Source of the DNA: Paenibacillus darwinianus | GTDB lineage: Bacteria; Bacillota; Bacilli; Paenibacillales; Paenibacillaceae | Direction: 5' to 3' | Length of the DNA: 64,000 bases | NCBI RefSeq assembly: GCF_000598065.1 | Contig: NZ_KK082115.1 | Location: 81,117-145,116 of the forward strand | Part shown: one piece after another, positions 56,564 through 64,000 of the stretch | Position numbering within the stretch: position 1 is the first letter of the stretch | How the letters are laid out: each line of letters opens with the position of its first letter | Notes under the pieces: model-generated | Seen by the model: the letters and a program-made list of their open reading frames with translations, nothing else | What the model was told of the DNA's origin: nothing | Databases searched by the model: none | Position numbers and translations under genes: made by a program

Positions 56564-57910
56564 TCAGCCGATAACGGCGGTATCGATCGGAATGCGGACA
56601 TAAAAGATGACGCCTTCCTCTCCGTTATGGCCGACCTCCACCTGCCCTCCGTAATGGCGGGTTCTCTCAATGACGATCGGCAGGCCAAGCCCGGAATGCT
56701 CGCCTTTTTTCGTGCTGAAGCCGGGGGAGAACATATCGCGTTGATACGATTCCGACAAAGGCTCTCCTGGATTTGAGACGGTTATGACGATCATCTCGTC
56801 GTTGTCGTTGCGAATGCGCAGCGACACCCGCCGCTGGACGGCGGGAAGCTTCATAACCTCGTCAAAGGCGTTGTCGACCAAATTGCCGACGATCCGGACG
56901 AGGTCGATGTTTTTGACGGCGGAGAACGTCTGCGGAACCTCCGATACGTCAAAGTCGAACCGTATCTTTTTATCGGATGCAATTGCGGTTTTTGCTTTGA
57001 GGAACACGCCGAACGCGGTGTGCGGCATCGTATCGGCAAGCTTGTTGATCGATTGGATTTCTTCAACCACTTCTTCCATGTAGTGGCGAAGCTGCTCGTT
57101 TTTGTTTAGCTTCAGCATCGAATACATCACCTGAACATGGTTGATGAAGTCATGCCGCTGTCCGCGGATCGTCGTAAACACTTGCATGAGGTCGTTGACA
57201 AAGGCGGTTTGAGTCGTCTGAATCGCTTCGTCCCGCGTTTTGACGATCAGTCTCAGGGTCATGAACGACACAGCGAGAATGGTCACAATCCCGATGTAGA
57301 ACAACGTCTGCACCACTTCCTCGTATCGGATCCAGAATCTGGTCGCGAAAAACAACGACAGCATCAGAATCTGAATGAAGATGAGCAGAATGAAGTAGAG
57401 GATCGGCGTGTTCTGGGCCTCTTGCAGAAAACGGGCGATTCGCTGGCCGGGATGATAACGATGCTTCTCCATCAGCCAAGTGGCGCCGGCAAAGATGAGA
57501 AGCACCGGTAAGAGAAAAATAATCTTGTAGTAGATGGGGCCCTCCCGAATGCTGAGCGGATCGATGAAAAGCTGCGCAAAATTAATGGCGCTAAGCTCGC
57601 TCGTCCACGACAACAGAAAATTGATGACGACGACCATCAGCAGCGACTTCCAGTTCCTTAGGGGGGGAAAGAACTGCCGCGCGACAACGACGAAAATCAG
57701 CATCGCGATAACCGGATGCACATAAACGGGCATGGTGAAAAAGCTGATATCGACCAGCACCGAAACGGTGACAGCAAACGACAGCATGCGAAGGTTCAGA
57801 ATCGGGCTTACGGGCAGACCGAGCAAAACGAAAGCGAATCTTAATAAAATAACGGCTTGCGGTATCGAATACAGGAAAAGCGTTTCGAGTATGGGAATCA
57901 GGGCATTCAT
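56564..57910 (-). CDS. Orphan GHKL sensor histidine kinase (AgrC/Spo0B-like)
   Basis: Membrane kinase of 448 residues. About seven helices cover residues 1-235, with no extracellular domain of size. The phospho-acceptor region is TTIRGQRHDFINHVQVMYSMLKL (His about 258), Spo0B/AgrC-like. The ATPase has LVRIVGNLVDNAFDEVMK (N box), TVSNPGEPL and STKKGEHSGLGLPIVIERTRHYGG. AgrC-type kinases normally sense peptides, but no response regulator or peptide gene is adjacent. GAGGAG is seven bases from the ATG. Confidence 0.87.
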   Translation of the reverse strand: MNALIPILETLFLYSIPQAVILLRFAFVLLGLPVSPILNLRMLSFAVTVSVLVDISFFTMPVYVHPVIAMLIFVVVARQFFPPLRNWKSLLMVVVINFLLSWTSELSAINFAQLFIDPLSIREGPIYYKIIFLLPVLLIFAGATWLMEKHRYHPGQRIARFLQEAQNTPILYFILLIFIQILMLSLFFATRFWIRYEEVVQTLFYIGIVTILAVSFMTLRLIVKTRDEAIQTTQTAFVNDLMQVFTTIRGQRHDFINHVQVMYSMLKLNKNEQLRHYMEEVVEEIQSINKLADTMPHTAFGVFLKAKTAIASDKKIRFDFDVSEVPQTFSAVKNIDLVRIVGNLVDNAFDEVMKLPAVQRRVSLRIRNDNDEMIVITVSNPGEPLSESYQRDMFSPGFSTKKGEHSGLGLPIVIERTRHYGGQVEVGHNGEEGVIFYVRIPIDTAVIG

Positions 57911-58066
57911 TCAAAAACTCCTCAAGAGGGCGTTCATTTCTGTCGAAGGGTGTCGTTGGGCGGTCGTTGTTATCTACTACTTTACTTTTTTTTGTAAAAA
58001 TGAAAATCATTTTTTGATTCGCAGGTTTACAGGAAATGTCTTGAAGAGGAATTGGAGGAGCTAGCG

Positions 58067-59413
58067 ATGGCCCCGATCGACCCCAAGGGCGAGGCGTTGA
58101 CCAAGCATGAAAAAATATTGAATTATATCCAAGCGCTTAAGGTCGGTACGCGCATTTCCGTCCGCGCGATCGCGAAAGAGCTCGGCGTCAGCGAAGGCAC
58201 TGCTTACCGCGGACTGAAGGAAGCCGAGAATGCCGGGTATGTCAGTACCAAGGAGCGGATCGGGACGGTTCGGATCGAGAAAAAGCAGCGCGGACGCGTC
58301 GATCGGCTCACATTCGGCGAGGTGGCGGATATCGTGGAAGGCCATGTGCTCGGGGGAGCGCACGGATTGGGAAAGCCGCTTCACAAGTTTGTGATCGGAG
58401 CGATGGAGCTCGACGCGATGCTGTCGTATATCGACGCCGGCAGTCTGCTGATCGTCGGCAACCGCGACAGCGCCCATCGCCGCGCGCTTGAGCAGCAAGC
58501 CGGCGTACTGATCACGGGCGGCTTCGACACGGCGGAGGATATCAAGCGGTTGGCCGACGAACGAAGCCTTCCGATTATTTCATCCAAGCACGATACGTAT
58601 ACGGTGGCATCGATGATCAACCGCGCCATGTACGACCGGCTGATCAAGCGGAAAATTATGCTGATCGAGGATATCGTCACCTTCGGCGCTCCATCCGATG
58701 TGCTTCGCTTGGGACAGAAGGTCGGGGATTTCTCGCGCTTGCTGCAGCAGACGGGACATACTCGTTTCCCTGTCGTGGACGAATGGAACCGGGTTATCGG
58801 CATGATTACGGCGAAGGACGTAGCCGGCTCGCCGCCGGAGCTTCCGGTCGATAAACGGATGACGCGCAGTCCGATTACGGCCCAGGCGAATCTGCCGGTC
58901 GTATCCGCCGCGCACCGCATGGCCAGCGAAGGGATCGATTTGCTGCCGATTGTGGACAAGCAGCGCCGGCTGCTCGCGGTCGTTTCCAGGGCGGACATCA
59001 CACGGGCCATGCGGTTCGCAGGCAAGCAGACGCAATCGGGCGAGACATTCGACGATCTGATGTGGAGCGGGTTCACCGAGGAGAAGGCTGGGGAAGATAC
59101 GGTTGCGGTTTACAAGGGCAGAATTACGCCGCAAATGTCAGGACCTCTCGGAACGGTTTCCGAGGGCGCGCTGGCCACGCTGCTGTCGCAGGCGTCGCGC
59201 CGGCTGATCACCGATCTCGGCAAGCGGGATCACGTGGTTGAAAGCATGGCCGCCTATTTTGTCAGGCCGGTGCAGATCGACGCGGAGGTGACCATTCTCC
59301 CGCGCGTCATGGAGCTCAGCCGGAAATCGGCCAAAGTGGAAATGGAGCTGCACGACGATCACGGCTTGGCCGCCAAAGCGATGCTGGCGGCCCAGATGAT
59401 CGACCCGCTGTAA
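58067..59413 (+). CDS. ytoI: YtoI-like regulator: HTH, DRTGG, two CBS, hotdog domain
   Basis: 448-residue cytoplasmic protein. Order of domains: helix-turn-helix (about 8-70, TRISVRAIAKELGVSEGTAYRGL), DRTGG (about 75-185, ending KHDTYTVASMINRAM), a CBS pair (about 195-315, GHTRFPVVDEWNRVIGMITAKDV and GIDLLPIVDKQRRLLAVVSRADI), then a hotdog thioesterase-like domain (about 335-448). This is the YtoI architecture; its ligand and targets are unknown, CBS domains often bind adenine nucleotides. GGAGGAG at 58054-58060 selects ATG 58067. Confidence 0.9.
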   Translation: MAPIDPKGEALTKHEKILNYIQALKVGTRISVRAIAKELGVSEGTAYRGLKEAENAGYVSTKERIGTVRIEKKQRGRVDRLTFGEVADIVEGHVLGGAHGLGKPLHKFVIGAMELDAMLSYIDAGSLLIVGNRDSAHRRALEQQAGVLITGGFDTAEDIKRLADERSLPIISSKHDTYTVASMINRAMYDRLIKRKIMLIEDIVTFGAPSDVLRLGQKVGDFSRLLQQTGHTRFPVVDEWNRVIGMITAKDVAGSPPELPVDKRMTRSPITAQANLPVVSAAHRMASEGIDLLPIVDKQRRLLAVVSRADITRAMRFAGKQTQSGETFDDLMWSGFTEEKAGEDTVAVYKGRITPQMSGPLGTVSEGALATLLSQASRRLITDLGKRDHVVESMAAYFVRPVQIDAEVTILPRVMELSRKSAKVEMELHDDHGLAAKAMLAAQMIDPL

Positions 59414-59435
59414 GTCCACCCTCCCCCGCTGCTAC

Positions 59436-59726
59436 TTACCTCCGCGACCGGAACAGGCTGTGGTTTTTCAGGCCCGCGAACAGATTGAACAGGCCGAGCA
59501 GCAGGAAAACGGCGCCGATGACGATGCGCAGCGAAGAGCCCGAAAACAATACCATTTGCATCAGGGACATGAAGACCAGCATGAAGCCCATGCAGATGTT
59601 GGTCCGCGCGGCGTAGAGGCCCCGCAGCCTGCCGTCGGCATTGCGCCGGGCTTTATAGCTGTAGAACACCGTAAGCAGCAGGGTGAGCAGGATGCCCCCT
59701 GCCAGCAGCCATTGCAAAATTGCCAT
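59436..59726 (-). CDS. ytpI: YtpI-like membrane protein
   Basis: A 96-residue protein with three membrane helices (LLAGGILLTLLLTVFYSYKA, NICMGFMLVFMSLMQMVLF, IVIGAVFLLLGLFNLFAGL), like YtpI, which neighbours ytoI in Bacillus. Function unknown. It ends 23 bases from the ytoI stop, convergent. Confidence 0.85.
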   Translation of the reverse strand: MAILQWLLAGGILLTLLLTVFYSYKARRNADGRLRGLYAARTNICMGFMLVFMSLMQMVLFSGSSLRIVIGAVFLLLGLFNLFAGLKNHSLFRSRR

Positions 59727-59799
59727 GATTTGCTCGTCTCCCCTTTATATCGTGAGGTCCTGTCCCATTGTAACAGAAAGCGCCGGCGGCCTCTAGCCG

Positions 59800-60312
59800 T
59801 CAGGCGGGGCTGCGCGGTTTGGCGGTCACCCAGACGCGCAGCGTATTGTCGACGACGAGCACGGTTTTGATCTCGACGTAGTAGTCGCGTCCAGTCACGC
59901 CTTTGTACACTTTTCCGTCAAGCAGCAGCCGGGCGAAGCGAGCGTCGGAGTCGATCTCGTAGATGCTGCGTCCGATAAACACGTCCAGATCCTCCTTGAC
60001 GGCCTTCTTCAACTGCGACTCGGACACGGCGTCCAGCGCCTGTCTTCTGGGCCCGTCGGCTGCACGGCTTTCCTCGACATGCACAAGCACGGTCTTGATG
60101 ACGCTATGCTGATTTTTGTATACCGTCAGCTTCCTTACTTCCTGCTCGTATTGGCCGAGCTGATCCTCCAGCATGCCGATCTGGTTGACGAGCGCTTCGA
60201 ATTTGGCCACGGAGAGGCCGTTAAAGGCGGCCGCTCCGATGACGGCGCCGAGCACGAAGACGCCCAGGGTCTGGCCAGTCAGGCGGAACCGGTCGAACGG
60301 CGGCACCCGCAT
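59800..60312 (-). CDS. ytrI: Sporulation membrane protein YtrI
   Basis: A 170-residue protein with one N-terminal membrane helix (LGVFVLGAVIGAAAFNGL), a coiled coil (about 38-65, VNQIGMLEDQLGQYEQEVRKL) and a C-terminal globular domain. In Bacillus, YtrH and YtrI are sigma-E-dependent and help spore cortex formation. It follows ytrH by three bases. Confidence 0.88.
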   Translation of the reverse strand: MRVPPFDRFRLTGQTLGVFVLGAVIGAAAFNGLSVAKFEALVNQIGMLEDQLGQYEQEVRKLTVYKNQHSVIKTVLVHVEESRAADGPRRQALDAVSESQLKKAVKEDLDVFIGRSIYEIDSDARFARLLLDGKVYKGVTGRDYYVEIKTVLVVDNTLRVWVTAKPRSPA

Positions 60313-60315
60313 CGG

Positions 60316-60651
60316 CTACAATGCCTCCCGGCAAATCCAGCGTACGAGCTCCGTCCCCATGTGCGCGCCGAAAAACGCGAAGACAATAAACAAAATCTGC
60401 TGCACGGCCGGCGACAGATGGCCCTCCAGGACATTGTATTCGATCACCCGGACCGGATCGATCGTGCCGCCGATGGCGGCTACGATCGCCCATATTTTCA
60501 GCCGCATCGCCGTATCCAGCATCGTGGAGGCGGCAGGCCACGATACGAGCACCGAGCCGACCGCGGCCAGCAAGGAGCCGCCGATTACGACGCCGAAAGC
60601 AATGAAAAAATCGAGCGCCGCCTTGGATAAAAACAGATTCAAATTCCGCAC
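60316..60651 (-). CDS. ytrH: Sporulation protein YtrH
   Basis: A 111-residue membrane protein with three helices (ALDFFIAFGVVIGGSLLAAVGS, LKIWAIVAAIGGTIDPVRV, ILFIVFAFFGAHMGTELVRWIC). The family marks are GGTIDPVRVIEYNVLEGHLSP and FGAHMGTELVRW. It is transcribed with ytrI and divergently from dnaE, as in Bacillus. Confidence 0.92.
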   Translation of the reverse strand: MRNLNLFLSKAALDFFIAFGVVIGGSLLAAVGSVLVSWPAASTMLDTAMRLKIWAIVAAIGGTIDPVRVIEYNVLEGHLSPAVQQILFIVFAFFGAHMGTELVRWICREAL

Positions 60652-60786
60652 CCCGTTCCCCCGTCCTTCCGAACTCGGAATGAGCCGGCGCCTGTCCGGC
60701 GTTCTTCTATTATTCTATGGGCGAAGGCGGGCGGATTATGATAAGATAAAGGGGAACAAAATGCGAACATGAAATGAAAGGAACGG

Positions 60787-63700
60787 ATGGCGATGATCGG
60801 CGGAGACGAATTCGTACATTTGCACGTACACAGCGAATACAGTTTGCTTGACGGCGCCGCCCGTATCCGTGATCTCACGGCCAAAGCGGCCGGGCTCGGG
60901 ATGAAGGCTCTGGCGCTGACCGACCACGGGGTCATGTACGGCGCCGTTCCCTTTTATATGGCCTGCAAGGCGGCGGGCATCAAACCGGTTATCGGCTGCG
61001 AGATGTATTTGACGACCGGCTCCCGATTCGATAAGGGCGCCCGCAAGGACAGTCCGATCTATCATCTTGTTTTGCTCGCCAAAAACACGGAGGGCTACCG
61101 CAATCTCATGCGCTTGTGCTCGATCGGACATTTGGAGGGGTTCCACTATAAGCCCCGGATCGATCTGGAGACGCTTTCCGCCCATGCGGACGGTCTTGTC
61201 TGCCTGAGCTCGTGTCTGAAGGGCGAAGTGTCGCAGCATTTGCTGCACGACCGGTATGACGATGCGCGGGCGTCGGCGCTGCGCTACCGGACGATATTCG
61301 GCGGCGATTTCTATCTGGAGCTTCAGGACCACGGCATGCTGGATCAGAAAAAGGTGCTGGCCGGCATGCTCCGCCTCGCCGACGAGACCGGCATCCCGCT
61401 CGTCGCGACGAACGACGTCCATTACCTGCAGCCGGAGGACGCGGCCGTGCAGGACGTGCTGATTTGCATCGGCACCGGCAAAACGGTCGAGGACGAAGCG
61501 CGGATGCGGATGATGACCGATCAGCTTTATTTAAAGTCGGCGCAGGAGATGGAGAAGCTGTTCCGGCATGCGCCGGAAGCGCTTGCCAATACGGTCCGGA
61601 TCGCCGAGAAATGCAAGCTGAAGCTCGAATTCGGCCGCGCGGCGCTGCCGGCATTCGGCCCGCTGCCCGAAGGAGTCGATTCGGCTTCTTATCTGAGGTC
61701 TTTGTGCCGTGACGGCTTGGACGCCCGGTACGGCGGTACGCCGGAGTGGGAGAGCGGCGCGGCGTTCCGGTCGGAAGCGGAGCGCCGGCTGGACTATGAA
61801 TTGTCCGTTATCGAAAGCATGGGCTTCAGCGATTATTTTCTGATCGTCTGGGACTTCATCCGGTTCGCCCACGAGCGGGGCATCCGGACCGGACCGGGCC
61901 GTGGCTCCTCGGCGGGCAGCCTTGTCGCCTACACGCTGCGCATCACGGACGTCGATCCGCTTAAATACAAGCTGCTGTTCGAACGGTTTCTCAATCCCGA
62001 GCGAATTACGATGCCGGATATCGATATCGATTTCAACGACGAGCGCCGCGACGAGGTAATCGCCTATGTATCGGCCAAATATGGCGAGGAGCATGTGGCG
62101 CAGATCATCACATTCGGCACGATGGCCGCCCGCGCCGCCGTCCGCGACGTCGGGCGCGCGCTTGCCGTTCCGTACGCGGAGGTGGACCGCGCGGCGAAGC
62201 TGATTCCGAACCAGCCGGGCATGACGCTGGAGGCAGCCTTGAACGTCAGCCAGGAGCTGCGGGAAGCTTGCGCGCGCAGCCCGAAGACGGACGAGCTGAT
62301 CCGAACGGCGCTCAAGGTGGAGGGCATGCCGCGTCACGCCTCTACGCACGCGGCAGGCGTCGTCATCTCCAAGGAGCCGCTGACGCATCATGTGCCGCTG
62401 CAGAGCGGCGGCGAATCGGCCTCGCTGACCCAATATTCAATGGAATATCTGGAGGCTGTTGGTCTTCTTAAGATGGATTTTCTCGGACTCCGCACCCTGT
62501 CGATTCTGGAACGGACGCTCCGCTGGGTGAAGGAGCAGTACGGCCGCGACATTGATTTCTGCACGGTTCCCGACGACGATCCGGCAACCTATGCGATGCT
62601 CGGCCGCGGAGAGACGACGGGCATTTTCCAGCTGGAATCCGCAGGGATGCGGCGTGTGCTGCGGGATATGAAGCCATCGTCATTCGAGGATATCGTATCG
62701 GTGCTGGCGCTGTATCGACCCGGCCCGATGGAGTTTATTCCCAATTATATCGCAGCCAAGCACGGCCGGGAGATGGTGACCTATCCTCATCCGGCATTGG
62801 AGCCGATTCTTGCCGACACGTACGGCATCATCGTCTATCAGGAGCAGATCATGCAGATTGCCTCGGCGATGGCCGGTTTTTCGCTGGGCGAAGCGGATTT
62901 GCTGCGCAGGGCGGTGTCGAAGAAGAAACGCGAGGTACTGGACGAGGAGCGGGCGCATTTTGTAGGCGGCAGCCTGATTCAGGGGTACACGGAGGAGGAT
63001 GCCAACCGCGTGTACGACATGATCGTCCGGTTCGCCGACTATGGCTTTCCCCGGGCGCATGCGGCGGCTTACGGGGTATTGGCTTTTCAAACCGCCTGGC
63101 TGAAAGCCCATTACCCGATCCCGTTCATGGCCTCGATGCTGGCCTCGGTGACGGGCAACCAGCGCAAGACGGCGGAATATGTGGACGAGTGCCGCAGAAT
63201 GGGAATCGCGGTGCTCCCGCCGGACGTCAACGAGAGCGGCGTGTCGTTCACGCCGGTTGAAGGCGCCGTCCGCTTCGGGCTCGCCGCAGTGAAGAACGTC
63301 GGCACGCAGGCGATTGAGGCGCTGCAGACGGCGCGGGCCGAGCGGAAGTTCGACAGCCTGCTCGACCTTTGCCGACGCGTCGACCTGCGCGTGGCAAACA
63401 AGCGGGTGCTCGAATCGCTGATACAAGCGGGGGCATGTGATTTGCTGGAGGGGCACCGCGCCCAGATTCTGGCGGTGCTTGACGAGACGATTGAGGCTGC
63501 GGCCAAGTGGCGCAAAGAGCGCGAGGAGCTGCAGATCGAGTTGTTCGGCTTCGACGAGGTGCAGAACTGGGACGTCGAGCTTCCGGATGTGCCGCCTTTT
63601 ACGCAGGGGCAGAAGCTTGAATTCGAGCGGGAGCTGCTCGGTTTGTATTTGTCGGGGCACCCGCTCGACGAACGGGAGGCGGAGCTGGAGGCGCTCGGAA

Positions 63701-64000
63701 TCGACAGACTGTTCAGCCTTGCCGACGCGCCGGACGAATCGAACGCGGTGACGGCGGCGATGATCGTATCGGTCAAGCCGTTTGTGAACCGGAAGGGCCA
63801 GGCGATGGGGTTCCTTGAGCTGGAGGACCGCATTGTGCGGGTGGAGGCCGTCGTCTTCCAAAGCGTCTGGAAAAAAGCGCAGGAAATGCTGGCCAAAGGC
63901 AATCTGATTGTTGCCCAGGCCGTGGTGCAGCAGCAGGATGACGATTTCAAGCTGATCGTGGAGGATATCGTCCCGCTGGAGCCGCCGAATCTGGACGACC
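60787..64000 (+). CDS. dnaE: DNA polymerase III alpha subunit DnaE, 5' part (runs off window)
   Basis: Replicative polymerase catalytic subunit; about 1071 codons are inside, open to the last base, so perhaps 50-120 residues are missing. The PHP domain opens with VHLHVHSEYSLLDGAARI and contains TDHGVMYGA and ATNDVHYL. The polymerase core has RGSSAGSLVAYTL and MPDIDIDFNDERRDEV with two catalytic Asp, and ESAGMRRVLRDMKP and FPRAHAAAYGVLAFQTAWLK. The OB fold region begins near the right edge (TAAMIVSVKPFVNRKGQAMGFLELED). ATG 60787 has AAAGGA four bases upstream; ATG 60793 is equally possible. Confidence 0.96.
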   Translation, partial: MAMIGGDEFVHLHVHSEYSLLDGAARIRDLTAKAAGLGMKALALTDHGVMYGAVPFYMACKAAGIKPVIGCEMYLTTGSRFDKGARKDSPIYHLVLLAKNTEGYRNLMRLCSIGHLEGFHYKPRIDLETLSAHADGLVCLSSCLKGEVSQHLLHDRYDDARASALRYRTIFGGDFYLELQDHGMLDQKKVLAGMLRLADETGIPLVATNDVHYLQPEDAAVQDVLICIGTGKTVEDEARMRMMTDQLYLKSAQEMEKLFRHAPEALANTVRIAEKCKLKLEFGRAALPAFGPLPEGVDSASYLRSLCRDGLDARYGGTPEWESGAAFRSEAERRLDYELSVIESMGFSDYFLIVWDFIRFAHERGIRTGPGRGSSAGSLVAYTLRITDVDPLKYKLLFERFLNPERITMPDIDIDFNDERRDEVIAYVSAKYGEEHVAQIITFGTMAARAAVRDVGRALAVPYAEVDRAAKLIPNQPGMTLEAALNVSQELREACARSPKTDELIRTALKVEGMPRHASTHAAGVVISKEPLTHHVPLQSGGESASLTQYSMEYLEAVGLLKMDFLGLRTLSILERTLRWVKEQYGRDIDFCTVPDDDPATYAMLGRGETTGIFQLESAGMRRVLRDMKPSSFEDIVSVLALYRPGPMEFIPNYIAAKHGREMVTYPHPALEPILADTYGIIVYQEQIMQIASAMAGFSLGEADLLRRAVSKKKREVLDEERAHFVGGSLIQGYTEEDANRVYDMIVRFADYGFPRAHAAAYGVLAFQTAWLKAHYPIPFMASMLASVTGNQRKTAEYVDECRRMGIAVLPPDVNESGVSFTPVEGAVRFGLAAVKNVGTQAIEALQTARAERKFDSLLDLCRRVDLRVANKRVLESLIQAGACDLLEGHRAQILAVLDETIEAAAKWRKEREELQIELFGFDEVQNWDVELPDVPPFTQGQKLEFERELLGLYLSGHPLDEREAELEALGIDRLFSLADAPDESNAVTAAMIVSVKPFVNRKGQAMGFLELEDRIVRVEAVVFQSVWKKAQEMLAKGNLIVAQAVVQQQDDDFKLIVEDIVPLEPPNLDD

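Noticed and set aside
62680..63861. 393-codon open frame antisense to dnaE
   Set aside because: Lies wholly inside dnaE, with no ribosome site and no recognisable motif.

Overview
The window reads as chromosomal DNA of a moderately GC-rich, endospore-forming Firmicute, most likely Paenibacillus or a close relative. The evidence is a set of spore genes (cotJA-cotJB-cotJC, yheA with five yheC/yheD-type genes, yhbH, ytrH and ytrI), the Bacillus-type sufCDSUB order, the ytoI/ytpI/ytrI/ytrH/dnaE neighbourhood, two YesM-type histidine kinases with a YesN/AraC-type regulator, and lipoprotein-type solute receptors. I see no rRNA, tRNA, CRISPR array, prophage or insertion sequence.

Positions 1-6.3 kb hold the 3' part of a YesM-type kinase, xylulokinase and a polyol dehydrogenase (xylitol or arabitol use), leucine dehydrogenase and a shikimate-dehydrogenase-like protein. 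Positions 6.3-13.1 kb form a classical CUT1 sugar-uptake module: sensor kinase, binding lipoprotein, two permeases and an AraC-type response regulator. The kinase frame is broken by one in-frame TAA. Positions 13.2-15 kb hold a Cof-type phosphatase and an AT-rich pair made of a small protein and a zeta-toxin-like kinase.

Positions 15-22.9 kb hold a self-contained catabolic unit: a GntR/UTRA regulator, then BtpA-family protein, ribokinase, ABC ATPase, two permeases, binding lipoprotein and an AllA-like cupin. The regulator and the operon have promoters of identical geometry carrying the same operator, and the whole unit is bracketed by two related terminator repeats. This is the best candidate for an undescribed pathway in the window.

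Positions 23-35 kb are mixed: a Met-rich multicopper oxidase lipoprotein, a LysM 5'-nucleotidase, yhbH, a collapsed metN-metQ remnant, small membrane proteins, a GGDEF-EAL protein with a degenerate cyclase motif, a spore-former-type unknown protein, yunC, and the methionine-salvage pair mtnK-mtnA. Positions 35-41 kb are a DUF1802 gene and the complete sufCDSUB operon. Positions 41-48.6 kb hold a MoaD-MoaE fusion, yunD-like nucleotidase, an HD-GYP protein that has lost its HD segment, yfkAB, an AI-2E family membrane protein and cotJABC. Positions 48.7-56.4 kb hold a HAD phosphatase, five tandem ATP-grasp genes of the YheC/YheD family on the minus strand, and yheA. The right end has an orphan GHKL kinase, ytoI, ytpI, ytrI, ytrH and the start of dnaE, which runs off the window.

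Three genes look damaged or remodelled (kinase stop at 6578, metN'-'metQ fusion at 27802, HD-less HD-GYP at 43814). Each call comes from reading the sequence against family knowledge and none has been checked by alignment.
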